64,000 bases of DNA from NCBI RefSeq assembly GCF_014863605.1, contig NZ_CP062252.1, positions 2,117,001 through 2,181,000 on the forward strand, read 5' to 3'. Positions 36,852-47,668 of this stretch are shown here, piece by piece. Source of the stretch: Pseudomonas allokribbensis. Its GTDB lineage: Bacteria > Pseudomonadota > Gammaproteobacteria > Pseudomonadales > Pseudomonadaceae. Both the position numbers and the translations under genes were made by a program. Each line of letters opens with the position of its first letter. The stretch's first letter is position 1. A model generated the notes under the pieces. That model was not told the origin of the DNA. It ran no database searches and worked only from the letters and a program-made list of their open reading frames with translations.

Positions 36852-37049
36852 GAGGGGCGGCTCTTGTCGGTTCGGGCGAGCGTCCATTACGCCGCAACGG
36901 GCGGCGTCGTTGCAACTGCTCAGGGAGCCTGATTCAAATCAGTCGACAGAGCCGATTGGTGAAATCTATTGTCGATCCAATAGCCGGATCCCGTATACAT
37001 GGCGACCATCGGCGGAGTGATCCGCGTCTCCCTGCAAAAGGACTGAGCA

Positions 37050-37877
37050 ATGAGCGAGCCACGCCTGGCGAATCTGAAACAGTATCTGCAACGGCTGGGG
37101 TTCGACACGTCCCCGGCACCGACCCTTGAAACCCTGCGACTGTTGCAGTTGCGTCATACCGGTGCCTTTCCTTTCGAGAATCTGTCGACCCTCTCTGGCG
37201 AGCCCGTGCTGATCGATCTGCCATCGATCCAGCGCAAGGTCCTGGACGATGCCCGTGGCGGTTACTGCTACGAACTCAACAATCTGTTTCTGGCCTTGTT
37301 GCTGGAGTTGGGGTTCGATGCGCGGGGCATCAGCGGGCGAGTGGTCATGAATCAGCCCGAAGGCAGCTGGACGGCACGGACTCATCGCTTGAGTCTGGTG
37401 ACCCTCGACGGCGTGCGCTACATCACCGATGTCGGCTTCGGCGGCATGGTACCGACCGCGCCGCTGATTCTGGATACCGAAGCCGAGCAGTCCACACCCC
37501 ACGAACCCTATCGCATCGAAGTACAGATCGATGGCTACATGCTGCGGGCCAGGGTCGCTGGCGAATGGCGGCCGATGTACCTGTTCGACCTGCAACGCCA
37601 GGAAGACATCGATTACACCCTTGGCAACTGGTACGTCTCGACCCATCCGGATTCACCGTTCGCCCAGCGCCTGATGGTCGCGCGTACGGGCGACGGCTGG
37701 CGGCGTACATTGAACAACGGCAGTTTCGCGATCCATCGCATCGGTGCCGAGAGCGAGCGACGCGAGGTGACGGATGTCGATGAGCTCATCGAGTTGCTGG
37801 AGCGGGAATTCGGCCTGCGCTTGCCGCACCAGCCTGGTGCGCGTCTGGCGCTGGCGCGCTTGATCCAGCCGGCCTGA
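37050..37877 (+). CDS. Arylamine N-acetyltransferase
   Basis: 275 residues, the usual length of the family. The catalytic triad is visible: Cys in DDARGGYCYELNNLF, His in RTHRLSLVTL and Asp in YITDVGFGG. It transfers acetyl groups from acetyl-CoA to arylamines, hydrazines or aromatic acids in the cytoplasm. The end lies three bases before the convergent BrnA stop. Confidence 0.93.
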   Translation: MSEPRLANLKQYLQRLGFDTSPAPTLETLRLLQLRHTGAFPFENLSTLSGEPVLIDLPSIQRKVLDDARGGYCYELNNLFLALLLELGFDARGISGRVVMNQPEGSWTARTHRLSLVTLDGVRYITDVGFGGMVPTAPLILDTEAEQSTPHEPYRIEVQIDGYMLRARVAGEWRPMYLFDLQRQEDIDYTLGNWYVSTHPDSPFAQRLMVARTGDGWRRTLNNGSFAIHRIGAESERREVTDVDELIELLEREFGLRLPHQPGARLALARLIQPA

Positions 37878-37880
37878 AAC

Positions 37881-38210
37881 CTACGGTTTTACATCCGGCT
37901 CCAGTACCCGCCGGATTTCGTTCACGGCCGCTGACAGTTTTTTCTCAAGGCTCTTGAGGTCGGTGGCGGTGATGCCTTTCTTGAATTGCCCGCTGGCATG
38001 CTCGGGTTCATCGGCTGCACCCCGGCTGTCGAGCAGTGCATGGCGCAGGGTGTTATTGATTACCGTCTGATAGCCATACCCCTCGCTTTCAGCGACCCCC
38101 CGCGCGGCGTCGATGACCGCGTCGTCGAGCATGATGGTGATGCGAGTCTTGCCTTTGTTGGAGGCGACGGCGCCCCGCTTGCCCTGGGTGAAATCGTATT
38201 CATCCTTCAT
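37881..38210 (-). CDS. brnA: BrnA-type antitoxin
   Basis: 109 residues. The middle holds a ribbon-helix-helix DNA-binding segment (TRITIMLDDAVIDAARGVAESEGYGYQTVINNTLRHAL), typical of BrnA. It is preceded by a basic N-terminus and followed by a helical tail (LKSLEKKLSAAVNEIRRVL). The gene starts three bases after the brnT stop, matching the toxin-first order of BrnTA type II modules. The complex normally represses its own promoter. Confidence 0.85.
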   Translation of the reverse strand: MKDEYDFTQGKRGAVASNKGKTRITIMLDDAVIDAARGVAESEGYGYQTVINNTLRHALLDSRGAADEPEHASGQFKKGITATDLKSLEKKLSAAVNEIRRVLEPDVKP

Positions 38211-38213
38211 TGA

Positions 38214-38498
38214 TCATGTCTCCAGAAAATATTCGCGACGTTCGCTCGGTGTAGCGACACGTGCGGAAATGATTCGAACCACATTCGGCTCCCGATAGCT
38301 GTACACGACAACCAGCAAACGTCCCTTGCCGTCGTTGCCGAGAGTGATCCAGCGTTGTTCGTCATGGTCGTTATCCTCAATCGTCAATGCTCGCTCATCG
38401 TGGAAGACCGGTTCGGCCTCGGCGAGGCTGATCCCTCTGTGCTTGAGTTTGTTGGCAGCATTCTTGCTTTTGTCGAACTGAATCTGGAATGACTTCAT
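38214..38498 (-). CDS. brnT: BrnT-type toxin (RelE-fold ribonuclease)
   Basis: 94 residues with the BrnT pattern: FDKSKNAANKLKHRGISLAEAEPVFHDERALTIED, then RWITLGNDGKGRLLVVVYSYREPNVVRIISARVATPSERREYF. BrnT proteins cut mRNA and are neutralised by BrnA. Key Arg and Glu residues near the C-terminus (RIISAR, ERREY) are kept, so it is probably active. An inverted repeat lies directly upstream. Confidence 0.88.
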   Translation of the reverse strand: MKSFQIQFDKSKNAANKLKHRGISLAEAEPVFHDERALTIEDNDHDEQRWITLGNDGKGRLLVVVYSYREPNVVRIISARVATPSERREYFLET

Positions 38499-38499
38499 T

Positions 38500-38518
38500 A
38501 TGCATACTTTATATGTAT
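38500..38518 (-). promoter_or_regulatory. Candidate BrnA operator
   Basis: 7-base arms ATGCATA / TATGTAT (one mismatch) around CTTTA, beginning two bases before the brnT ATG on the minus strand and overlapping an AT-rich promoter-like stretch. Confidence 0.5.
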
Positions 38519-38672
38519 AAAAAAGAGCGCGACCGCGCCGTCGGTCGCCATGAACACTTCAGCCTAGGTGGATAGAGCGCAGGGGCAGTTAACGATGTGT
38601 TGCCGGATTTGTGAGGGATGGAAGCGGCGGGATAGAAGGTTGGGTGGCTACCTATCCATAATGTGACCGATA

Positions 38673-38686
38673 AGTTGTATACAACT
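38673..38686. promoter_or_regulatory. Perfect palindrome before the permease gene
   Basis: AGTTGTATACAACT is a perfect 14-base palindrome 66 bases before the permease start. TTGTATACAA is a typical GntR-family operator core, so a GntR regulator encoded elsewhere may control the permease. Confidence 0.55.
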
Positions 38687-38752
38687 CTATGGACATTTGT
38701 CACGAGTATTGAATACAGTGTGCGCATAACAAAAACCAGGGAACCCCCCACC

Positions 38753-40273
38753 ATGAAAACGCCCCATGTTTCACACCAACGGCCCGAGGACGAAAACCTC
38801 GGGGTCGGCGCGAATATGGCTTACGGCCTGCAACATGTTCTGACCATGTATGGCGGTATCGTCGCGGTGCCGCTGATCATCGGTCAGGCCGCCGGGTTAT
38901 CGCCGGCGGACATTGGTCTGTTGATTGCTGCTTCATTGTTTGCGGGGGGGCTGGCCACGTTGCTGCAAACCCTGGGTCTACCGTTTTTCGGATGTCAGTT
39001 GCCGCTGGTGCAGGGCGTGTCGTTCTCCGGTGTTGCGACCATGGTGGCGATTGTCAGCAGTGGCGGGGAGGGCGGCTTTCAGTCGGTACTCGGGGCGGTG
39101 ATTGCCGCGTCGTTGATCGGTTTGCTGATCACGCCGGTGTTCTCGCGAATCACCAAGTTCTTTCCACCGCTGGTTACCGGCATCGTGATCACCACCATCG
39201 GCCTGACGCTGATGCCGGTGGCCGCGCGCTGGGCCATGGGCGGCAACAGCCACGCTCCGGACTTCGGCAGCATGCAGAACATCGGTCTGGCGGCGGTCAC
39301 GCTGGTGCTGGTGCTGCTGCTGAGCAAGGTCGGCAGCTCGACCATCTCGCGTCTGTCGATCCTGTTGGCGATGGTGATCGGCACGGTGCTGGCGGTGTTC
39401 CTGGGCATGGCGGATTTCTCAAGCGTTACTCAAGGGCCGATGTTCGGCTTCCCGACACCGTTCCATTTCGGCATGCCGACCTTCCACTTCGCTGCGATCC
39501 TGTCGATGTGCATCGTGGTCATGGTGACCCTGGTGGAAACCTCGGCGGACATCCTGGCGGTCGGTGAAATCATCGGCACCAAGGTCGATTCCAAGCGTCT
39601 GGGCAACGGCCTGCGCGCGGACATGCTGTCGAGCATGTTTGCGCCGATCTTCGGTTCGTTCACCCAGAGCGCCTTCGCCCAGAACGTTGGCCTGGTGGCG
39701 GTGACCGGGATCAAGAGCCGCTATGTGGTGGCGACCGGCGGCATCTTCCTGGTGATCCTCGGCCTGCTGCCGTTCATGGGCCGGGTGATCGCAGCAGTGC
39801 CGACGTCGGTACTCGGTGGTGCCGGCATCGTGTTGTTCGGCACCGTGGCGGCGAGCGGCATCCGCACACTGTCCAAGGTCGATTACCGCAACAACGTCAA
39901 CTTGATCATCGTCGCGACCTCGATCGGCTTCGGCATGATCCCGATTGCCGCGCCGAACTTCTACGATCACTTCCCGAGCTGGTTCGCGACCATTTTCCAC
40001 TCGGGCATCAGTTCGTCGGCGATCATGGCGATCCTGCTGAACCTGGCGTTCAACCACTTCACGGCAGGTAACTCGGATCAGCAGTCGGTGTTTGCGGCGG
40101 CAGAAGAGCGAACCCTGCGTTATCGGGATCTGGCGGCGTTACGCGAAGGTGACTACTTCAGTGACGGCAAGCTGCATGACTGCGACGGCAATGAAGTGCC
40201 GGTGATCGAGGCGGATTCGGATCACGGACACGGCGCACCGAAGGCGCATGCCAAGAGTGGTGAGCACGTCTGA
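38753..40273 (+). CDS. Purine/pyrimidine (xanthine/uracil family) permease, NCS2
   Basis: 506 residues from the ATG at 38753, chosen because the conserved NLGVGANMAYGLQHVLTMYGGIVAVPLI core starts soon after; residues before it are not family-like. About 14 membrane helices. NCS2 motifs are present: QLPLVQGVSFSG, the ETSADILAVGEIIG segment and SFTQSAFAQNVGLVAVTGIKSRYV, which line the substrate site. The His-rich tail (DSDHGHGAPKAHAKSGEH) is odd. It is likely a xanthine/urate or related purine symporter; the exact base is not decidable by eye. Confidence 0.88.
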   Translation: MKTPHVSHQRPEDENLGVGANMAYGLQHVLTMYGGIVAVPLIIGQAAGLSPADIGLLIAASLFAGGLATLLQTLGLPFFGCQLPLVQGVSFSGVATMVAIVSSGGEGGFQSVLGAVIAASLIGLLITPVFSRITKFFPPLVTGIVITTIGLTLMPVAARWAMGGNSHAPDFGSMQNIGLAAVTLVLVLLLSKVGSSTISRLSILLAMVIGTVLAVFLGMADFSSVTQGPMFGFPTPFHFGMPTFHFAAILSMCIVVMVTLVETSADILAVGEIIGTKVDSKRLGNGLRADMLSSMFAPIFGSFTQSAFAQNVGLVAVTGIKSRYVVATGGIFLVILGLLPFMGRVIAAVPTSVLGGAGIVLFGTVAASGIRTLSKVDYRNNVNLIIVATSIGFGMIPIAAPNFYDHFPSWFATIFHSGISSSAIMAILLNLAFNHFTAGNSDQQSVFAAAEERTLRYRDLAALREGDYFSDGKLHDCDGNEVPVIEADSDHGHGAPKAHAKSGEHV

Positions 40274-40293
40274 CTGCTGTTTCTGAATGAGAA

Positions 40294-40328
40294 GGGCCGA
40301 TCAGTTGCGAAACTGATCGGCCCTTTTT
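40294..40328 (+). terminator. Terminator of the permease gene
   Basis: A perfect 13-bp stem (GGGCCGATCAGTT / AACTGATCGGCCC) with a 4-nt loop and TTTTT. Confidence 0.92.
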
Positions 40329-40353
40329 ATTGCACTGCATTTTCCAGCGCCCA

Positions 40354-40387
40354 CAAAAAAGCCCCTGAATCTTTCGATTCAGGGGCT
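40354..40387 (-). terminator. Terminator of tRNA-Asn
   Basis: A perfect 12-bp stem (AGCCCCTGAATC / GATTCAGGGGCT) with a 4-nt loop. On the minus strand a T run follows. It lies eight bases past the tRNA 3' end. Confidence 0.9.
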
Positions 40388-40394
40388 CTGTATT

Positions 40395-40470
<76 letters not shown>

Positions 40471-40480
40471 ATTGGTGCGT

Positions 40481-40508
40481 ATGTTACTGATTTAAAAAGA
40501 CTAGTCAA
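40481..40508 (-). promoter_or_regulatory. Sigma-70 promoter of tRNA-Asn
   Basis: On the minus strand TTGACT, a 16-base spacer and TAACAT lie just upstream of the tRNA. Confidence 0.7.
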
Positions 40509-40698
40509 GCGCCAGTTGTAATTTTTTTGGAAGGGTCAGGACGGACGGCGGCAAATCGGCGATTGGCGGTTACCAGAACCGCAGCAGAGGTCTACCATGG
40601 CCGCCCGGAAGTGGTCACACGCGCTGCCGGCCATTCGCCGAAAAGGTACGCGCCATGAATAGATCCATCCTGATCCCTCGTCCTGCCGAGGTGTTCGC

Positions 40699-40929
40699 AT
40701 GAGCACCGTGCAAATCAGCCTGCCCAAAGGCGTCGGCCCGCACGCCGAAAAGCTTTTCGACGCGATCACCCAGGCCGCCACGGCTGAAGAACTGAACCGC
40801 GCAGGCGGCAAGGCCGAAGGTTTTGTCCTCGGTCTGGAAAGCACCAAGGCCATCAAGAGCCAGGTCGCCGAATCGCTCTACGTCGTTTATGACGATGCGG
40901 CGACTCAGCGTGCAACGGAACTGGCTTAA
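40699..40929 (+). CDS. Small conserved protein of unknown function (76 aa)
   Basis: 76 residues with no motif I recognise. Alternating hydrophobic and charged residues (EKLFDAITQAATAEELNRAGGKAEGFVLGLESTKAIK) suggest a compact soluble helical protein with no signal or membrane segment. Codon use is like its neighbours. Its stop overlaps the stop of the convergent small membrane protein by four bases. It looks like a real, lineage-conserved gene, but no function can be assigned. Confidence 0.65.
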   Translation: MSTVQISLPKGVGPHAEKLFDAITQAATAEELNRAGGKAEGFVLGLESTKAIKSQVAESLYVVYDDAATQRATELA

Positions 40930-41126
40930 CCGCCGAACGTGAAGGTGCCGAGCATCAGTTTGGCGTACAGCATCGTCGCGCCCAGTTGCACCAGCCACAG
41001 CGCCAGCCCGCCGAGAAACACCCCGGCCGCGACTTGCAGCACCAGGTTGTTGCCACGTTTGGCCGGAGCGCGGGGGATGAAGTCATCCAGATCGTCGCGG
41101 TCGGCGCGCAGGTCATCGTTTTTCAT
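40926..41126 (-). CDS. Small single-pass membrane protein (66 aa)
   Basis: 66 residues from the ATG at 41126 (AGAGAGA upstream). An acidic N-terminus (MKNDDLRADRDDLDDFIPR) is followed by one membrane helix (NNLVLQVAAGVFLGGLALWLVQLGATMLYA) and a short Gly-rich end. It is probably an inner-membrane protein with its N-terminus in the cytoplasm. Function unknown; it resembles small proteins annotated in Pseudomonas only as hypothetical. Confidence 0.7.
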   Translation of the reverse strand: MKNDDLRADRDDLDDFIPRAPAKRGNNLVLQVAAGVFLGGLALWLVQLGATMLYAKLMLGTFTFGG

Positions 41127-41191
41127 GTTGTCTCTCTGAAATATCGTCTGTGTGCAGTCTAGAGGGTGTAGCGGCTTTTCTTCAGACAAAT

Positions 41192-41222
41192 AAAAAACGG
41201 GAAGCCCGAAAGCTTCCCGTTT
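41192..41222 (-). terminator. Terminator of the aminotransferase gene
   Basis: AAACGGGAAGC / GCTTCCCGTTT stem followed on the minus strand by a T run, 18 bases past the stop. Confidence 0.88.
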
Positions 41223-41239
41223 ATCAGTGCTACGTCAGA

Positions 41240-42436
41240 TCAGATGACCTGAACGATGGCGTCCGTCACGACTTCGATGTTGCTCTGGTTCAGCGCGGCG
41301 ACGCAGATGCGGCCGGTGTCCAGGGCGTAGATGCCGAACTCGTTGCGCAGGCGGTGAACCTGCTCGGTGGTCAGGCCGGAGTAGGAGAACATGCCGCGCT
41401 GGCGACCGACGAAGCTGAAGTCACGCTGCGGGGCTTTCTTCGCCAGCAGAGCGACCATCTGCTCGCGCATGCCGCGAATGCGCAGGCGCATTTCAGCCAG
41501 TTCCGCTTCCCACTGGGCGCGCAGTTCCGGGCTGTTCAACACCGCAGCAACGATGCTTGCACCGTGAGTCGGCGGGTTGGAGTAGTTGGTGCGGATCACG
41601 CGTTTGACTTGCGACAGCACGCGCGCGCTTTCTTCTTTCGATTCGCTGATGATCGACAGGGCACCGACGCGCTCGCCGTACAGCGAGAACGACTTGGAGA
41701 ACGAGCTCGACACGAAGAAGGTCAGGCCGGAGTCGGCGAACAGACGCACGGCAGCGGCGTCTTCGGCGATGCCGTCACCAAAGCCCTGGTAGGCCATGTC
41801 GAGGAACGGCACGTGACCTTTGGCCTTGACCGCTTCCAGCACGTTGTTCCAGTCAGCCGGGCTCAGGTCGACACCGGTCGGGTTGTGGCAGCAGGCGTGC
41901 AGCACGATGATCGAGCCGTTCGGCAGAGCGTTGAGGTCTTCGAGCAGGCCGGCACGGTTCACGTCGTGGGTGGCGGCGTCGTAGTAGCGGTAGTTCTGCA
42001 CCGGGAAACCGGCGGTTTCGAACAGCGCGCGGTGGTTTTCCCAGCTCGGATCGCTGATCGCCACAACGGCATTCGGCAGCAGTTGCTTGAGGAAGTCGGC
42101 ACCGATTTTCAGCGCGCCGGTCCCGCCGACCGCCTGAGTGGTGACAACGCGGCCAGCCGCCAGCAGTGGCGAATCATTGCCGAACAGCAGCTTTTGCACG
42201 GCCTGGTCGTAGGCAGCGATGCCGTCGATTGGCAGATAGCCACGGGAGGCATGCTGAGCGGCGCGAATGGTTTCGGCTTCGATGACGGCGCGCAGGAGTG
42301 GAATTCGCCCCTCTTCGTTGCAGTACACACCCACCCCGAGGTTGACCTTATTGGTCCGGGTATCGGCGTTGAATGCTTCGTTGAGGCCCAGGATTGGATC
42401 GCGGGGTGCCATTTCGACAGCGGAGAACAGGCTCAT
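41240..42436 (-). CDS. Aromatic-amino-acid aminotransferase (TyrB/PhhC type)
   Basis: 398 residues from the ATG at 42436, the start of the family (MSLFSAVEMAPRDPILGLNEAFNAD). Class I PLP aminotransferase; PLP lysine in SSSFSKSFSLYGERVG, with HACCHNPTGVD and the substrate Arg late in the protein. It moves amino groups between aromatic amino acids or aspartate and 2-oxoglutarate. It diverges from uvrB, the arrangement known in other pseudomonads. TyrB/PhhC and AspC cannot be told apart with certainty here. Confidence 0.92.
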   Translation of the reverse strand: MSLFSAVEMAPRDPILGLNEAFNADTRTNKVNLGVGVYCNEEGRIPLLRAVIEAETIRAAQHASRGYLPIDGIAAYDQAVQKLLFGNDSPLLAAGRVVTTQAVGGTGALKIGADFLKQLLPNAVVAISDPSWENHRALFETAGFPVQNYRYYDAATHDVNRAGLLEDLNALPNGSIIVLHACCHNPTGVDLSPADWNNVLEAVKAKGHVPFLDMAYQGFGDGIAEDAAAVRLFADSGLTFFVSSSFSKSFSLYGERVGALSIISESKEESARVLSQVKRVIRTNYSNPPTHGASIVAAVLNSPELRAQWEAELAEMRLRIRGMREQMVALLAKKAPQRDFSFVGRQRGMFSYSGLTTEQVHRLRNEFGIYALDTGRICVAALNQSNIEVVTDAIVQVI

Positions 42437-42772
42437 TTTTACGGCAGCTCTATTGGAGAGTGGAGGGACGTGTGGCGCTCCAGCCGAATGCACTAGAGCG
42501 GTGCACAAACGGGGAGCTAGTATAGAGGCCATCATCGATCAATGGCGACAGGCGATTCGGCTTTTAAGGTAAGTTTTTCCGATTATTTCTCGACCGTTAG
42601 TCGAATGGACTTGTCGGAGACTTTACCGGATGTAGGACGTTTACCTTGAAAGGCGAGGCAATCGGCTCCACATTCAGCACAATCTTCGTTTTTCCTTGCG
42701 CGACATCGGTCGTTTGCGGTCTTTCTCGTGGGGCTCCGGTTTGTCCGCAGCGTCGCGAATCCAGAGGTGTTT

Positions 42773-44788
<2,016 letters not shown>

Positions 44789-44792
44789 CTGA

Positions 44793-44841
44793 TCATTCCC
44801 GCGCTCTGCGTGGGAATGCAGCCTTGGACGCTCTGCGTCCA
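44793..44841. repeat. REP-like doublet of two palindromes
   Basis: CATTCCC-GCGCTCTGCGT-GGGAATG is followed by GGACGCTCTGCGTCC. This paired layout (a GTTCCCACGCTCTGCGTGGGAA-like unit plus a GGACGC..GCGTCC unit) is a repeated extragenic element of P. fluorescens-group genomes. It sits between convergent uvrB and the pump genes. Confidence 0.75.
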
Positions 44842-44848
44842 CTCAAGG

Positions 44849-46399
44849 TTAGTGCGCCTCGCCGGCCTTCAGGCCGGCGGGCAGTTTCTTGGTCAGCAAG
44901 ATCGCCAGCATGCTGATCCCCAGCGCAATCCCGACAAAACGAAACGCATCGTTGTAGGCCATGATCAGCGCCTGCTGATGAACGATCTCGCTCAATTTCC
45001 CCAGCGCCGCCGTGTCACTGCCGAAGCGATCGGCCATCGACGCCAGCCGTTCGGCCACCTGCGGATTGGTGGGTACCACTGCTTCACGCAGATAATCGAA
45101 GTAGGTCTTGGTGCGCGCGTCCAGCAGGGTGGCAAGCAGGGCAATACCGATGGCGCCACCGAGGTTGCGCAGGATGTTGAACAGACTCGATGCCGAGCCC
45201 GCGTCCTGCGGCAGGATGTACGCCGTGGCGATCAGCGAAATGGTCACCATGATCAGCGGTTGGCCGAGGGCGCGGATGATCTGGATCTGATTGAACTGCG
45301 GTCCGGCAAAGTCCGGGTTGAGCACGCCGGATGAAAAACTCGCCAGTCCGAACAGGCCGAAGCCGATCGTGCACAGCCATTTCGGCGATACGAACTTCAT
45401 CAGTTTCGGCACCAGTGGAATCAGAAATAGCTGGGGAACGCCCATCCACATGATCACTTCGCCAATCTGCAAGGCGTTGTAATTCTGGATCTGCGCCAGG
45501 TACAGCGGCAGCAGATAGATCGAGCCGTACAGCCCGACCCCCATGCCAAGGCTGGAAATGCTTGACAGCCCGAAGTTGCGATTGCGCAGGATGCCGAGGT
45601 TGATCAGCGGATTGGGCTTGGAAATCTGCACGATGACGAAGGTGATCAGGCTCAACAGAGCGATGCTGCCCAGCGTCACGATCAGACTCGATTCCAGCCA
45701 GTCCTTGCGATGGCCTTCCTCAAGAAACACCTGCAGGCAACCGAGGCCAACGCCCAGCGTGAGAATGCCGGTGTAATCGGTGCTTTTCAGCAGTTCCCAG
45801 TGCGCTTCTTTTTTCTCCAGACCGTACATCAGCCCGGCGATCATGATCAGCCCCGGCGGAATGTTGATGTAGAAGATGTATTCCCAGCCCCAGTTCTCCG
45901 TGAGCCAGCCGCCGAGGGTCGGGCCGATGGACGGGGCGAAGGTGGCGGTCATGGCGAACATCGCCATGCCTTTGGCGCGGTGGTGTTCGGGAAGTTTGAT
46001 CAGGGTCAGGGTGAAGGCCAGCGGGATCAGCGCGCCGCCGGTGAAACCCTGCATGGCGCGGAACACGATCATGCTGTCGAGGCTCCAGGCCATCGAGCAC
46101 AGCAACGACGAAATCAGAAACCCCAGCGACACCCACACCGCCAGCCGCCGTGCCGAGAGCAACTGCACCAGCCATGCGGTCAGCGGGATCATGATGATTT
46201 CCGCCACCAGATAGGAGGTGGAAATCCACGAGCCTTCTTCCAGGGTCGCCGACAGGGCGCCCTGAATATCCTTGAGCGACGAGTTAGTGATCTGAATGTC
46301 GAGCACCGCCATGAACGCGCCGAGCATGACGCTCATCACCGCGATCCAGTCCCGCCGGGTCGGTTCGCCGACCGGGCGGATCAGTTGATCACCGGCCAT
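44849..46399 (-). CDS. EmrB/QacA-type drug exporter (DHA2, MFS)
   Basis: 516 residues with about 14 membrane helices. DHA2 signature: MLGAFMAVLDIQITNSSLKDIQGALSATLEEGSWISTSYLVAEIIMIPLTAWL, then GFTGGALIPLAFTL. It partners with the adaptor gene just upstream, whose end it overlaps by 11 bases, so the two are translated together as an EmrAB pump. No outer-membrane channel gene is attached, so a TolC-type partner must come from elsewhere. Substrates are unknown. Confidence 0.92.
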   Translation of the reverse strand: MAGDQLIRPVGEPTRRDWIAVMSVMLGAFMAVLDIQITNSSLKDIQGALSATLEEGSWISTSYLVAEIIMIPLTAWLVQLLSARRLAVWVSLGFLISSLLCSMAWSLDSMIVFRAMQGFTGGALIPLAFTLTLIKLPEHHRAKGMAMFAMTATFAPSIGPTLGGWLTENWGWEYIFYINIPPGLIMIAGLMYGLEKKEAHWELLKSTDYTGILTLGVGLGCLQVFLEEGHRKDWLESSLIVTLGSIALLSLITFVIVQISKPNPLINLGILRNRNFGLSSISSLGMGVGLYGSIYLLPLYLAQIQNYNALQIGEVIMWMGVPQLFLIPLVPKLMKFVSPKWLCTIGFGLFGLASFSSGVLNPDFAGPQFNQIQIIRALGQPLIMVTISLIATAYILPQDAGSASSLFNILRNLGGAIGIALLATLLDARTKTYFDYLREAVVPTNPQVAERLASMADRFGSDTAALGKLSEIVHQQALIMAYNDAFRFVGIALGISMLAILLTKKLPAGLKAGEAH

Positions 46400-47438
46400 T
46401 GTCTGGGGCGTCTTTGATATTCACGGTGGCGGTGACCGACATGCCCGGACGGATCTTGCCGTGCAGCGGGTTATCGGCCTTGAAGGTCAGCTTGACCGGA
46501 ATCCGCTGTACGACCTTGGTGAAGTTGCCGGTGGCGTTGTCCGGCGGCAACAGGCTGAACTGTGCGCCGGAGGCGGCGAACAGGCTGTCGACCCGCGCTT
46601 CGATCGGCGTATCGCCATAAGCGTCGAAGACCAGTTCGGCCTTCTGGCCCGGCAGCATGTGGCCGATCTGGGTTTCCTTGAAGTTGGCCTGCACCCAGAT
46701 GTCTTCGTCCGGAACGATCGACAACAAGTAAGCGCCGGCCTGCACGATTTGGCCATTGCGTGCGGCGCGCTGGCCGATCAGGCCGCTGATCGGCGCGTGG
46801 ATTTCGCTGCGGGTCAGGTTCAGCTCGGCCTGGGCGAGGTCGGCGCGGGCGTTGGCGATCTGTGCGTCGAGGCGTTTGATTTCGGCGCTCAGCGCGTTGA
46901 CTTGCTGGCGCTGGCTCTGTGCATCGGCCTGGGCCTTGGCCACTTGCGAGCGGGCGATATGGGCGTCGGCGGAGAGGGTGGTGACCCGCTCCTCGGAGAC
47001 GTAGCCGGGTTTGCGCAGGGTTTCTGCCCGTGACAAATCGACCTGCGAGCGGCCGAGGGTGGCTTGCGTGGTTGCTACCTGTGCGTCGCTGGCAGCGATC
47101 AGGCTGGCTTGCTGGGTCAGTTTGCTCTGGGCTTGCAGGCGCTCGGCTTCGCGGGTGGCAAGGGCGGCGTTGGCACGATCGACCGCGAGACGGAAATCAT
47201 CGCCTTCGAGGCGGACCAGCAACTGGCCTTTTTCCACATGCTGGTTGTCCTGCACCAGGACTTCGTCGATGCGTGCGCTCAGCTGGCTCGACACGCGGGT
47301 GATTTCACCCTGGACATAGGCGTTGTCGGTGCTTTCATAAAAGCGTCCCTTGAAAAACCAATGAGCAAAAAAGCCCCCGGCAATCAGCAGGACGAGCAGC
47401 AGGAAAATGAACAGGCGACGCTTGAGTTGGGCAGGCAT
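46389..47438 (-). CDS. EmrA-type periplasmic adaptor (HlyD family)
   Basis: 349 residues from the ATG at 47438. An N-terminal membrane anchor (LKRRLFIFLLLVLLIAGGFFAHWFF) is followed by STDNAYVQGEITRVSSQLSARIDEVLVQDNQHVEKGQLLVRL, the lipoyl-type half typical of EmrA. A long coiled coil (about 90-200) and the LTRSEIHAPISGLIGQRAARNGQIVQAG return segment come next. It links the inner-membrane exporter encoded next to it with an outer-membrane channel. Confidence 0.92.
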   Translation of the reverse strand: MPAQLKRRLFIFLLLVLLIAGGFFAHWFFKGRFYESTDNAYVQGEITRVSSQLSARIDEVLVQDNQHVEKGQLLVRLEGDDFRLAVDRANAALATREAERLQAQSKLTQQASLIAASDAQVATTQATLGRSQVDLSRAETLRKPGYVSEERVTTLSADAHIARSQVAKAQADAQSQRQQVNALSAEIKRLDAQIANARADLAQAELNLTRSEIHAPISGLIGQRAARNGQIVQAGAYLLSIVPDEDIWVQANFKETQIGHMLPGQKAELVFDAYGDTPIEARVDSLFAASGAQFSLLPPDNATGNFTKVVQRIPVKLTFKADNPLHGKIRPGMSVTATVNIKDAPDNGR

Positions 47439-47668
47439 GGGCAAACTGTAGTCGAGGAATTGTAAGGAAAGTTATCAGCAGGCGAATCTGGCATACAGCC
47501 GATGAACGGTAAATGCCGTCTGCTGATATTCAGCCATTCACCACGGCCAACGGGCGTTACAGACGCAAAGTTGGCTTAAATGCCCTGTCCGCTGGAGCGG
47601 GGCGGGTGTCGCCTGTTACCATTCGCCGCTTGATCGTTCTTTGCTTTTCATTCTTTTCGAGACATGCC

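Noticed and set aside
37881..38498. brnTA as a sign of a genomic island
   Set aside because: No mobility genes or flanking repeats were seen; base use is only slightly more AT-rich than the neighbours.
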